A stretch of 64,000 nucleotides of DNA, taken from positions 9,414,001 to 9,478,000 of the forward strand of contig JAJKFL010000004.1 in the NCBI GenBank assembly GCA_021186555.1, in the 5' to 3' direction. The stretch's first letter is position 1; each line of letters begins with the position of its first letter. Source of the DNA: Reticulitermes speratus. Its lineage: Eukaryota; Arthropoda; Insecta; Blattodea; Rhinotermitidae. Shown here one piece after another: positions 34,183 to 44,240 of this stretch. The notes under the pieces are model-generated. The model ran no database searches. It was not told where the DNA came from and was given only the letters and a program-made list of their open reading frames with translations. The translations under genes and the position numbers were made by a program.

Positions 34183-37053
34183 TCATCCTTTGTAGGTTTT
34201 GGCCTTCTCAACTATATCCTTCCATTTCTTCCTATCCTGGATGCAGTTTCTCCAGTTTTTGACATTTTGAATCCTCAAGTCTGCCATAACATCATCTTCC
34301 GATCTATTCTTCGGTCTTCCACGCATTCGTATAGATATAGGCTTCCAGTTATAGATTCTTTTAACCAATCTGTCATTTTCCATTCGGTACACATGCCCAA
34401 ACCACCCTAATCTTTGTGCTTTAATATGATTTACTATGTTCTTATATTTTATTAGTTTATTAAGCTCTTCATTGGTTTTAATTCTCCATGAGCCATCCAT
34501 GTTTTTACTTGGTCCAAAAATCCTTCTTAGTATCTTCCTTTCATATATGAGCAATTTTTGCTTCATTGCTTCTTTCAGGACACATGTTTCAGAGCCATAG
34601 GTAACCACCGGTCTTATAACCGTTCTATAGAAATGTAATTTTAAACTCTTAGCAATTAGTTTACTTTTAAATAAGATTTGGTTTGCATAATATGCTTTGT
34701 TACCTTGGATTATCCTTGTTTTGATCTCTTCTTCTATTGTATTATCTCCGTTTACGATTGATCCAAGGTACAGGGCATACACAAAAGAATGGTGCGGTTT
34801 CAATAGTATTCACTATTGAAACCGCACCATTATTTTGTGTATACCCTGTATTTATATGATCTCTTTTGCTCTAGACATGTACCGTTACAGTTAAGTTCTG
34901 TTAATTTGTGTGTTTGTTTAGCACATTTTATGTATTTAGGTTTTTGTGTATTTACTACTAGCCCATACTTGTATGATTGTTCTTTTAGTTTCTGGAAGGT
35001 GTCGATAGCAGCTTGCATGGTCCTTGCAGTAATTAGTATGTCATCAGCATAGGCAATACTTTGTTTTAACCGTGTTGAAATATTCCCTCTAACATCTAAT
35101 TGATTCATAATTGAGTCAATTATCATACTGAACAGAGTTGCAGACAGTGGATCTCCTTGTTTCACCCCAGTTTCAATTTTAATTTCTCCACTTAGGTCAT
35201 TATTTACTTTGACTTTCGCTTTTGTGTTTTCTAGCGTTAAGGAAATTAATTGTATCAACTTTGATGGTACTTCATATTGTTTTAGACATTCTAATATTTT
35301 CTTCCGGTGCACCGAATCAAATGCATGTGTGTAATCTATAAATATATTATTCAGTTCGATATTGTATTCATGGCACTTCTCAAAAATCTGTCTCACTATA
35401 AATATATTATCTATTGTTGATCTGTTTGTCCTGAAACCCATTTGAAAATCGCCAAGTTTATTCTCAATAATCTGTATGAGCCGTTTATTCAACAGTATTG
35501 CCAGTATTTTATATGCTGTGTTTAGCAGAGTTATTGGCCTGTAATTTTTGCAATCCAGCCTGTCACCTTTTTTGTAGATTGGACAGATGATTCCTTCCCT
35601 CCATTGTTCTGGTAACTGTTCTTTGTCCCAAATATTTAGTATTAGTCTATGCACTTTATATTTCAATGTTCTTCCACCATATTTGATTAATTCTGGGCAT
35701 ATATTATCAGACCCCGCTGCTTTGTTGTTTTTTAATTTGTTTATAATACTGCAAATTTCATTGAAGGTTGGTGGTATAATTTCTTGGTTATCATCCACAA
35801 TATTCTCTATCGTGACTGGATCTGCTGTTGTTCCATCTTCTTCAAATAAGTTTCTAAAATACTCTTTCTATATTTCCAATATTTTTTCTTTTTGTATTAT
35901 TATATTTCCATCTCCGTCCTTACATTGGATTGGCATGTTTGTTTGCCATTTATCAAGTTCTTTGGCGTCTTTGTAGAATTTCCTTACTTCGTTCTTCTTA
36001 AAGTTTTCTTCTATTTGGCTTATTTTATTGTTAAGCCATTCTTTTTTCTTAATTCTACAGATTTTATTTGCTTCCAGCCTCTTAGAATTATAATATTCTT
36101 GATTTGCTCTTGTATTAATTTGCATGTATTTCTTCCTGGCAATATTCTTTTTTTGTATCGCTCTCCGGCATTCTTTATCCCACCATTCGTTTCTATTTTG
36201 TTTATCTTGTTTTTTGATTATATTATTTGCCGCTTCGATTATGGCATTCTTTACTCCTTCCCATTCCTTGTTGATTTCTTGGGTCTCTGGCAGTTCTATT
36301 AATTTCTTATGTAATTCTGTTTTGTACTGTCTTATTTTTGTTGTATCTGTAAATGCATTCTTATTCCAGTGTGTGTTGGGTGTAGGTTTCTTCTTGTATG
36401 CAAGTGGTAACTTTTGCTTGAGGATAGTTTGCACCAGGAAATGGTCTGAATCGATGCTCGGTCCTCTCATTGTTCGAATGTCTTCAATTAGATCCCTTTT
36501 CTTTTTATTTATTAATACATGATCAATTTGGTTTATTGTCTTTTGGTCAGGAGATATCCAGGTTCCCATATGTATATTTTTATGTTGAAACTTTGTACTC
36601 ATTACTTGCATTTCATTTACTGTTGCAAATTCATACAGTAATTCTCCATTTTCACTTGTTTGTTCATGCAACGTATGTTTGCTTGTGACATTTTTGTATG
36701 TATCCTCCTTCCCTAATTTTGCGTTGAAATCACCTAGTATGATTATTGTGTCACTATGTGCAGTATTATCTATCATGTTCTGTAGTTCTTCATAGAACTG
36801 TTCTCTAGTTTCTGTTTCTTTCTCCTCTGTTGGGGCATATGCACTGATTATTGTTATGTTATTAAATTTTCCTTTGATTCTCAATTTACACAGTCTTTCA
36901 TTTACTGGTGAGAAGTTCAAAACATGATTGTGTATTGTTTTTTTAACATAAAAACCAGTGCCTGCTTGTCCACTCTTCAAAGTAGATCCACTGTAATATA
37001 GAGAGTAATTCTTTTTGTTAATTATTCCATTCCCTTTCCCTTTCCATCTTGTT
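34183..37053 (-). pseudogene. RTE endonuclease-reverse transcriptase, disrupted
   Basis: The frame opens at the truncation (no start codon) with RWKGKGNGIINKKNYSL, continues through APE-type endonuclease landmarks ISAYAPT, ILGDFNAKLG (about 36711-36737) and DSDHFLVQT (about 36430-36457), then reverse transcriptase with AAGSDNICPELIK, YRPITLLNTAYKIL, QMGFRTNRSTIDNIF, GVKQGDPLS and the catalytic YADDILI (about 35036-35056), and a C-terminal domain with LGWFGHVYRM. Only two lesions are seen: an in-frame TAG at 35868-35870 where W is usual, and a 78-bp MITE that shifts frame. This suggests a recent insertion. Confidence 0.9.
34771..34848. mobile_element. 78-bp palindromic MITE inside the LINE
   Basis: CAGGGCATACACAAAAGAAT at the left and its near-perfect reverse complement at the right (ATTTTGTGTATACCCTG) form an almost uninterrupted hairpin centred near 34810. 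TA flanks both ends (34769-34770, 34849-34850), as in Tc1/mariner elements. Removing 80 bases (element plus one TA) brings the two parts of the RT frame back into register, which confirms it as an insertion. Confidence 0.9.
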
Positions 37054-37063
37054 GCACTGTTGC

Positions 37064-37337
37064 ATTGCGTTAAATTTGCTTCTAATTTCTTTTTTCAGTT
37101 TATGTAAACGTGTTTATTTTGTACCGATTTTTCAACTTCTTTTTACCATTGCAATTTCTGTGTTTGAAGCGCACTATTGTGCGGATGTTGTCCTCTCTTG
37201 CATTACCATGACGCATGCATGTTGCAGTGAAGCTCAAGGTTAAGATAAGACAGCCGGCCGGGCATCAGGTTACGTCGTCACGTGTAGCCAGGATGTGGTG
37301 CCCCGCTCAGATTAAGTAGGCTACAGTCCTACAGGCA
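37064..37337 (+). other. Resumed 3' part of the pogo-like transposon
   Basis: Non-coding sequence of the host transposon between the LINE and the foldback insertion. A perfect ten-base copy of the LINE target duplication begins the segment just upstream. Confidence 0.5.
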
Positions 37338-37346
37338 ATGTCAAAA

Positions 37347-37585
37347 ATATACCTTGATTTCAGGCTTCCGCCGAGATTTTGTTGAAATCTGTGGTCCTCT
37401 GGGTTTTTACACGGCGTTGTGGTAATTATTTACCGACGTTTTGGGACAACGTATCGGTCCCATCTTCACGGGTCAAGATTCTCAGAATCTTGACCCGTTG
37501 AAGATGGGACCGATACGTTGTCCCGAAACGTCGGTAAATAATTACTACACGACGCCGTGTAATAACCCTGAAGACCACAGATTTT
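37347..37585 (+). mobile_element. Group I foldback element, best-preserved copy
   Basis: The palindrome is centred near 37480 (AGATTCTCAGAATCT) and nearly perfect from TACCGACG outward on both sides. ATGTCAAAA at 37338-37346 and 37586-37594 is the 9-bp duplication. Each arm read outward has TTGAAGATGGGAC, a loop, GTCCCGAAACGTCGGTA. It lies within the pogo-like transposon. Confidence 0.85.
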
Positions 37586-38194
37586 ATGTCAAAATAAGTT
37601 GTACGACGACGACTTGCAGCATCAACGTCCCATATGTTATACCACTGACGTATATTCCTTTCTACTTGCACATCCCAATTCAAACAAACAGGTCTCATAC
37701 ATGTAATTAAATCTCTACATGAACACCATTACGATAACCGAATGCACTTATTATTTTTCTATTATTAGGACCCCCAAATACCACACAAAAATATTGAAAT
37801 AATGTATTTTGGATTTTTATGCAATGTTTAAAATAATGACCACAATCTTGTATAATGGGATCTACTGTATTTGACATACGTGTATCATAAAACAGTACAC
37901 TGACCATTGTCTGTCATTATTACACTCTGAAATATTCGCACCCTGATTTTCCACGTATTTTACCATAAGCCAACTTACCCCGTGTGTGGGGCAGGTTGGC
38001 ACACGTGCAGAGGTTAGGGGAAACTCCTCTCCCTCCTATTCCTTATGAATTGCATCAAATTTGTGTAGGTCAGATTGTAGCCCAAGAATATTGCTAGCCA
38101 TACGTGCCGTTACATTCAACTTAACATGTACAGGGAAAATGTGAAAAATTCTAAAGTGAAAAGTGTGCCAACTATCCCCCCTCTCCCCTATATT

Positions 38195-38880
38195 ATGTCC
38201 GTTGATAAATTTAACAGGGCTGTCATATTTGTTACCACACTCGCCAACGCAGTTGGTGCTAATTGTTCATTGTACTAAAGCCAGATGAGAGTGATTCCCC
38301 TAAGAATCTCTCAGTATAACATTTTATGGAGCAGCCAAGAGGTACCTATGCTTCGGTCGGCATTGCAGCGTCCTACGCTGTGTCTTAAGAACTTTTCAAA
38401 TTCATGGAGTTGACATTCAGTGAAACTGTGATTTCATATTATTGCTAAATGAAAGAGGAGGTAAACTGAAGGTTTTACTATGGAAATAAAAGGTAAACAC
38501 GCGGTCGATTAGAACGTGAATATCACGTTAAAACTGTAATATGACGGGACATTTGCTAATAAAATTAATTATAAAAGTTACCCTTGTGTTTGTATGTGTG
38601 TAGTTTGCATTGACCTGCACACTGCTTGTTTTCTGCGCTATTTCCAATAAAATGTCACTGAGTACTGAGTGTCTTGTGTGTCGGTCTGTCGTTCCGGTAT
38701 GCTCTTACCCTTTTGTGTATCCTGTCTAAGTTCCCCTGATGATTTTCATGAAATAATGAAAATACATCGGGAGCAATCACGTAAATAATAATATTCTGTT
38801 TAATTTACATAACATGGTGATAGAATTGTAAATAAAGATAAATACTATATCGAATATTGGTCGTCTTATTCGTTGCTAGA
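38195..38880. other. No recognised feature
   Basis: Flanking sequence of the pogo-like element with no recognised gene or repeat. Confidence 0.3.
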
Positions 38881-38884
38881 CCGT

Positions 38885-39165
38885 GTAGCGACCAAATATT
38901 TCTACATCTCAGAAAAGGTGCTGCCTCCGTCTTCAGGGTAGCTGAACTGTTTCAAGTGGATGCTGAGGTGATACAGAAGAAAACATTGTTTACGAAGGGA
39001 GACTTTTAAAGAATTTAGCCCTTATGTATTTATAATTATCAAATTCCTTTATAACCGACGTGTTTTCTTCTACGATATAATTTCTGCAAGCACATAAAAA
39101 AATTCAGTAGCCCAGAAGATGGAGGCATTAGTTCACCCCGAAACGTAGAAAAATTTAAATATTAC
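38885..39165. repeat. Diverged foldback pair with hammerhead-like halves
   Basis: AATATTTCTACATCTCAG at 38896 and CGAAACGTAGAAAAATTT near 39140 are inverted counterparts. The left arm on the minus strand has ACCCTGAAGACGGAGGCAG; the right arm has GCCCAGAAGATGGAGGCA followed by CCCGAAACGTAG. The core is partly kept on each strand but with mismatches. About 180 bases separate the arms. Confidence 0.55.
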
Positions 39166-39169
39166 GCAA

Positions 39170-40045
39170 GGTAGAAACCCGAAACACGACCATCCCTTGA
39201 ACAACAACCGCTTTGAAACTCCGAAGCCTTTAATCAAATCCCACCCACAGAGCATATTCCCACATATACTAGAAAATTTTATTGGTAGCTGAATGAAGTT
39301 CTGCATATAAAGATTTAAAGAACACCATGGGTTGAAATACAGCGACAGCGAGGGATTAATTAATTCGGCATACATTGCCAGTTAGCGTTAATAATTCATC
39401 ATTACTGTGAGCCATGTCACACATACAGAATCTGCGAAGCCTAGTGCGTTCCAGCAAATAGTTCAGTTATACAAACAGCAAAATCAGAGCGCTCTGATGC
39501 CACAAAACAGTAAATTATAATTAAATTTAAAGGCGCTTCACCCAGAAAAATATTCCATATAAACCTATCACTTTGCGGTCCAATGCCATTAACACAGGAC
39601 TGCCACGAGCATTTTATTGGAAAATGTATAAAAATATATAAAAAGGTTTAAACACCTTTTGCTACAACTGGAAACATGAAATAGTTCTAAGGACGTTTAA
39701 CCTTTCTTAGTCTGATGGTCTAAATAAAATTTAAGATTAAATTTCATACTTGAAGGGAAAGATACTTAAAGAAACAAACGCTGTGTGGGCAAAGTGCATA
39801 GCTTTTGTTACCTTAAGACCGGTGGCCCATATATTAACCACTGTGTTAAAAAGTCGTAAACATAAAACATAGCCAAGCCGTGGCTCATAAACTTCTCATA
39901 AAACGAACATGAAGTCCATACTAAGTTTGTATTTAAGTTTTAACTTCAATCAAATGAAAGCCGGTGTAGCTCAGTCTGTAATATCTACAGACTAGACGAC
40001 CACAGGATCAGCGTTCCATTCCCTGCATAGCCCAAAAAAAATATA
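39170..40045. other. No gene; tRNA-like trace at 39961
   Basis: GCCGGTGTAGCTCAGTCTG near 39960 resembles an A-box region and may be a decayed SINE head, but no B box or body can be supported. The rest is unmatched. Confidence 0.35.
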
Positions 40046-40055
40046 TCCTCTAGAC

Positions 40056-40631
40056 CAGTGGTATTCAACCTTTTTTGTTCGCGTACCCCCAGATATAATT
40101 TCTCTTCGACTTTGTACCCTCAAAGTTGTTGGTGCATAATTCAAGTTATACATAGTCTACAATTTATGCCTAAAATAAGTTAAATAAATTACGTCCAAAA
40201 TAATGTATTGAATAATAAGTTTTCAAATGAGAAAAAGAGAGTCAATCTATTAAATAACAAATATATTTATATACTTATATTTATTTATTTATATATTTAT
40301 ATTTATTTTTATTTATGTATTTATTTCCTATCATATAAAAATTAATAAAGGAACAAAGGTATTTTAGCAAAGCAAAATTGTATGCACTATGTGCAATAAA
40401 ATTAAACTAGCCGCCCAGATAAGAATCGCATAAAGGAGAGAAAGAGAGAGAGAGAAAAATGGTGCTCCCAAATGCATGTCCTTACGTTCGGGTCTGTTGT
40501 GGCTAACCCTAAATCTGGCCCTGATTATTCAGTCTTTATCGCGAAATGATATTTCTTTTTTTATTTTACGTACCCCCTAAGATGTCTTCGCGCATCCCCG
40601 GGGTACGCGTACCCCAGGTTGAATACCACTA
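40056..40631. mobile_element. hAT-like MITE, 576 bp
   Basis: The ends CAGTGGTATTCAACCT and AGGTTGAATACCACTA are inverted repeats. CTCTAGAC (40048-40055) and CTCTAGAA (40632-40639) form an 8-bp duplication with one mismatch, diagnostic of hAT elements. Subterminal GCGTACCCC also repeats in inverted orientation. The inside is AT-rich with ATTT-type low complexity and no transposase. Confidence 0.88.
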
Positions 40632-40639
40632 CTCTAGAA

Positions 40640-41240
40640 AGCGCCCCGACCAGATCGGAGCCCCCGTCACCCTCCGACAAAATGAACACCGGCTGCTCTT
40701 CTCCCCTCGACGGTACAGTGACCACACGTGAATATGGCCACTGACATCCATCTAGTACTTAAATTAAAAATATATGGAGCTCTACCTCAACTGCCTCACA
40801 GACATTCCCAGTGTCCCTGTTTAAATAAGCACAGGAGAAAAGATAACCTTTACAATATATGGTGTCGTATTTGATATGGTTTTTGATATATCTACAGTGA
40901 ATACGGTTGATTGAAGCTAAACAATTCACGCATTATCGAAGAGAGATCATGGAAAGCAAGTAGATATGCGAATGTCCAATAAGCTCTTTTATTTTCTGAA
41001 CAAACATCCAAAACTGTAGGGCAGTTTATGTACTCAGTAAGCACCTGCGGTTCCGTGAATATAGCCTTTCAACTAAAAACCCTTCCACCGTATCGCTTGC
41101 TTTTATTGGTTTTATCTGTGACCGCTGATCGCTCGACAAATTAAACGCCAAACAGTATGTTTTTGTACAAAAAGGAGTCAACCCACGTAGACGCGAGTTA
41201 TTCTTGCAATCGACTAAGAGAACTATTTTCCCCTGGTAAT
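40640..41240. other. No recognised feature
   Basis: No gene or repeat family recognised. Confidence 0.3.
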
Positions 41241-41243
41241 ACA

Positions 41244-41518
41244 GCAATCCCTGACAGCCTGGACAGGCCCTAAGGGTTCCAGAATGTTCAGGCTTCCAGA
41301 TTTCAAGAAAATCGGCACATGAAGTTGGTAAGATAGTCAGCCCTACGCATCGGCTGCCTTTACCCTCCCAGGAAATATTCCTGATACTCATTTATGTTAA
41401 AGGCTGAGTCGACCCCAGGGCCATAGTGCGGCCGGAAGGATTTTGTCAATGAAAAATTCCAGTGACACCATCGGGAATCGAACCCGCGACCTTCCGGCTT
41501 GTAGCGCCACCGCTTACC
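41244..41518 (-). mobile_element. SINE family D with internal deletion in the head
   Basis: The body matches the 21700 and 24202 copies, with the B box (plus strand TCGGGAATCGAACCCGCGACC) intact. About 20 bases between the B box and A box are missing (GTAGCG joined directly to CCACCG), so this copy probably lost its internal promoter. Confidence 0.82.
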
Positions 41519-41596
41519 CACATTCGTAACTTAAAACAGTGTTTACCATTTACTGAAAAGTTAGACGATACGCTGCTTGTTTCTTTATAATATTGT

Positions 41597-41634
41597 AGCT
41601 CCCTGACGATGGCTACAAGAGATAGCCGAAACAT

Positions 41635-41666
<32 letters not shown>

Positions 41667-41777
41667 CATGGCTCGACAGCCCTATATGGGCTTGGACCTC
41701 CTCTTTCCGAGGTTACGAGGTCTTTGTGCATTTGCGGCAGAGTGACCGGCCCACTGCCAGCCGAAACATGTAGGAGC
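41597..41777 (+). ncRNA. Hammerhead-like motif split by a SINE
   Basis: Up to the insertion: GCTCC, CTGACGA, T, GGCTA-loop-TAGCC, GAAA, CATG, TA (ends 41637). After the SINE and its duplication: GGAGC (41773-41777). Stem I GCTCC/GGAGC is five perfect pairs and stem II GGCTA/TAGCC five perfect pairs. The SINE junction falls right after TA, the predicted cleavage position. This copy is now physically interrupted. Confidence 0.6.
41638..41758 (-). mobile_element. SINE family A, 5'-truncated
   Basis: Only the (ATA)n tail and about 90 bases of 3' body are present; the tRNA head is missing. AGCCGAAACATGTA at 41624-41637 and 41759-41772 is a perfect 14-bp target duplication. The 47.7-kb paralogue is the empty site. 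Confidence 0.92.
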
Positions 41778-41880
41778 GCATAAACTAAACACTGTGTAGT
41801 AGTTGGAAATATGACAGTGTGTATAAGACAACTACACGGAATATGTGTAACATTAAATATAGGTTAACCAATAATCATGG

Positions 41881-43200
41881 AATGTAAAGTTAACAGTCTA
41901 GCAATAGGCTATATATTCAGTCAGCAGCACGAGCATCTTTATGTTATTAAAAAACATATAATTCACAAGTCGGTTGTTCAGTATATTGTACACTAAACAC
42001 TAAAGGAAAAAGTACTCTAGCGCATCCTAGCCAGCAAAATATTTATCGGAGAGAAAAAACGTTACGAATAATAAAAAGGCAGTGTACGTGTAAACGTAAA
42101 ACCTAAGCGCGTTCGCGTAACCATTATTGCCGTGGAAAAGCAATAAGTATTATGTATTCTAAGTGTGTGTCTGTAGCCTTAGTTATCCAGCACGCAAAGC
42201 GCATGCGTCTTATTATGCTGTCATCTGTGGCCTGCTTGGCTCTACTATATTTTTTCCACATTATCTCATGAACGACACGATTTTCGGGACAAACTTATTG
42301 GAACAAAAAATGTGTATTTTGATTTTCTCTACACCTTTTGTCTGAAACATTTTTCATTGTAAGAAGAATTGAGCGAGATATTATCATAAATGTAGATGGG
42401 TCTTCTAGTAAAGTACCCGTTATTCTTGTCAGATTTTAGTCAACCTTGAACTTCCTCAACAGGTTTTCGAAAAATACTCAAATAGCAAGTTTTATAAAAA
42501 TTCGTCTAGTGGGAGCCGAGTTGTCCCATGCGGACGCATGGATGGTCGAACAGATAGAGAGGCAGACAGACATGACGGAGCTAAGAGTCATCTTTCGTAA
42601 TTTTGGGGACGCGCCTAAAAACGAGAAGACTCGTTTTCAGGCGCGTCCTTCTGTCCGTCCGCCGCCTAAATTGATCAGGCGATCCCCACATTTGTTACTT
42701 TTATTTAAAAATTGTGGACACATTCCAATTTGAATTAATATCTGACAAAATGACACTTTACATAAAGACCTAGGTACGTTCACAATCTTAGGTATTCACA
42801 TCTAAATTAAATTAAAAATCCAAGCACGATCTTTCAAGTCTTGAACCCAACACTTTCTACATGGAAAGCAAGCCTCGCCCTTGCGACAACTGCATGCTCA
42901 CTCTTCTTAATTTTCTTACTAATTCTCTTAATAATTTTTTTTCAATGCGTCACTACACGTTCAGCATTCTAATTATGTTCAAACTGGTTGCGGAGCTGTC
43001 TATGATGAGATTTCTCATTTCCAGCTGTCAAGTGTAGTCAACTGAAACACGATGTGGACAGGAAATCTTGAATTTCTTGAAAATTTATAATTTTATACAC
43101 GTACATAAATTTTCTCAATTTCAAAGCAGATGTTCCTCGAATGTTTTATAAGTCCTTCCCCTCTACTCTGTAAAATACCTCCTATACATATAATTATTTA
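41881..43200. other. No gene; one strong hairpin
   Basis: Unmatched sequence. A 95-codon frame at 42446-42733 runs through the hairpin at 42609 and has no known domain. A (CAGA)n-like run lies near 42560. Confidence 0.3.
42609..42648. repeat. Perfect-looking 18-bp stem hairpin
   Basis: GACGCGCCTAAAAACGAG, a four-base loop AAGA, then CTCGTTTTCAGGCGCGTC: 17 of 18 positions pair. It is GC-rich in an AT-rich setting. No T run follows that would suggest a bacterial terminator; function unknown. Confidence 0.8.
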
Positions 43201-43212
43201 CAGGTTTATATA

Positions 43213-43960
43213 CAGAGTGTGTCTAAAATGTTTGTAAAAACACCAAATGAGTTTCCCACACCAAAAAAACGAAAAATGTTCTTACCATTATACGTCCGCA
43301 AACAGTTTTCGAGATATAGGTATTTCCTCTTAAATGGCCCTTCACGACAGCTGGAAAATGTGCCTTTTTCAGTAAGACTGTAGTTTATGCATGACGGAGC
43401 TCTGGGACGTTTTAGCTGACCTGTGCGAGATATACTCAATAATATCTACCATGACAAATAGATAGGTAGAGCAGGGCCAGCTGAATGGCCACCACGTTCA
43501 CCCAACTTCAGTCCTTTAGATTTTTACATGTGGGGACACTTAAACCCCTAGTGTATTCAGCTCCTATTTAAAATGAAGAGACACTTCACCAACCATTTTT
43601 GCTTGTCTGCCAAACCATTCACGACCTGCCCGGGACCTATGAAACAGTGTGACACTTCATTATCTGATGTGTTCGTGCGTACGCTGATTCAGGTGGCGAA
43701 CATTTTGAGCATTTGTTGTGAATTGTGACCTGATAAACAACAAGAAATCAACAGTTATTAAACTGGGTAACGTATTGTAAATGTATTATGTGAGTTATAA
43801 TAAAATAGTACACAGTTAAGGTATTTACTGTTGAATGTAATCTTTCAATTAAACTCAAAAACCACTCGTTTCCGAAAACATGTGTATATGAAAGTTTTTC
43901 TTTGTTTTGATGTGCAGAACTTATCTTGAATTCTGTCCCAAGTATTTTAGATACACCCTG
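43213..43960 (+). mobile_element. Decayed mariner-like transposon, 748 bp
   Basis: Inverted ends CAGAGTGTGTCTAAAATG and (reversed right) CAGGGTGTATCTAAAATA with TA on both sides (43211-43212, 43961-43962). The interior translates to EWPPRSPNFSPLDFYMWGHL near 43475-43535, the third catalytic region of an insect transposase, followed by frames resembling the usual C-terminus (HFEHLL). The N-terminal and central parts are deleted. Confidence 0.85.
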
Positions 43961-43971
43961 TATAATAGACG

Positions 43972-44240
43972 GACCCGCGAGGTGGCGTAGTTTGTACACA
44001 AATTACGCTACGTGCTGCAAGACCTGGAGTTCAAATCCCGGGAGAAGCAAGATATTTTTCTCTTCTCCAGTAAGTCCAGGCCGGCTCTGCAGTCCGTCCA
44101 GCCTCCCATTTAAGGATACCGGGACACGACCTCGTCCACCTACCTCCATCTAATACCGAGGTTAAGAATGAGTGGAGCAAAACCTCCACTCCCATATATA
44201 TGCCTTCATGGGGTGCACAGGTACAACTTTACCTTTCCAT
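43972..44240 (+). mobile_element. SINE family E
   Basis: Head GACCCGCGAGGTGGCGTAG (A box) and GAGTTCAAATCCCGGGAG (B box); body includes GACCTCGTCCACCTACC and CCGAGGTTAAGAATGAG; 3' end ATGCCTTCATGGGGTGCAC then ACTTTACCTTT, a TTTACC-type tail. It begins 10 bases after the transposon end at 43962. Confidence 0.88.

Larger units (their letters stand above)
34152..37053 (-). mobile_element. RTE-like LINE, 5'-truncated, 2.9 kb
   Basis: A minus-strand non-LTR retrotransposon lies exactly between two copies of GCACTGTTGC (34142-34151 and 37054-37063). Its 3' end is a short UTR with an (AAG)n tail (plus strand TTCTTCTTCTTC), typical of the RTE clade. The 5' end begins inside the endonuclease at the RWKGKG motif, so roughly the first 50 residues are missing. 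It inserted into the pogo-like transposon downstream of the transposase. Confidence 0.92.
31710..38188 (+). mobile_element. pogo/jerky-like DNA transposon, interrupted
   Basis: Terminal inverted repeats start GGGGAGAGGGGGG on both sides and agree over about 22 bases (left ...CTAGTAGGC, right reversed ...ATAGTTGGC). TA flanks both ends (31708-31709, 38189-38190). Copies of a GGGG-AAGTTGGCA-like motif repeat inside both ends. It encodes a spliced transposase (32211-34112) and contains two later insertions: an RTE-like LINE (34152-37053) and a group I foldback (37347-37585). Without them it would be about 3.3 kb. Confidence 0.85.
41530..41880 (+). repeat. Hammerhead-bearing repeat, filled by a SINE A
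   Basis: The repeat spans GATACGCTGCTTGTTTCTTT to AAGACAACTACACGGAATAT and is paralogous to 47128-47860. It carries a hammerhead-like motif at 41597 that is split by a SINE A (41638-41758). A third trace (ACAACTACACGGAATATAT) lies at 53328. No inverted partner arm is seen, so this may be a solo form of the family. Confidence 0.7.

Noticed and set aside
35892..36522. Plus-strand hydrophobic frames of about 130 codons
   Set aside because: They are antisense shadows of the RTE endonuclease-RT gene on the minus strand.
37497..37545. Group I centre as a true hammerhead ribozyme
   Set aside because: The CUGA part reads UUGA and no stem I complement follows GGTA, although stem II and GAAA are present. 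I keep it as a related motif, not as a ribozyme call.
42446..42733. 95-codon open frame
   Set aside because: It spans the GC-rich hairpin and has no recognisable family or conserved pattern.
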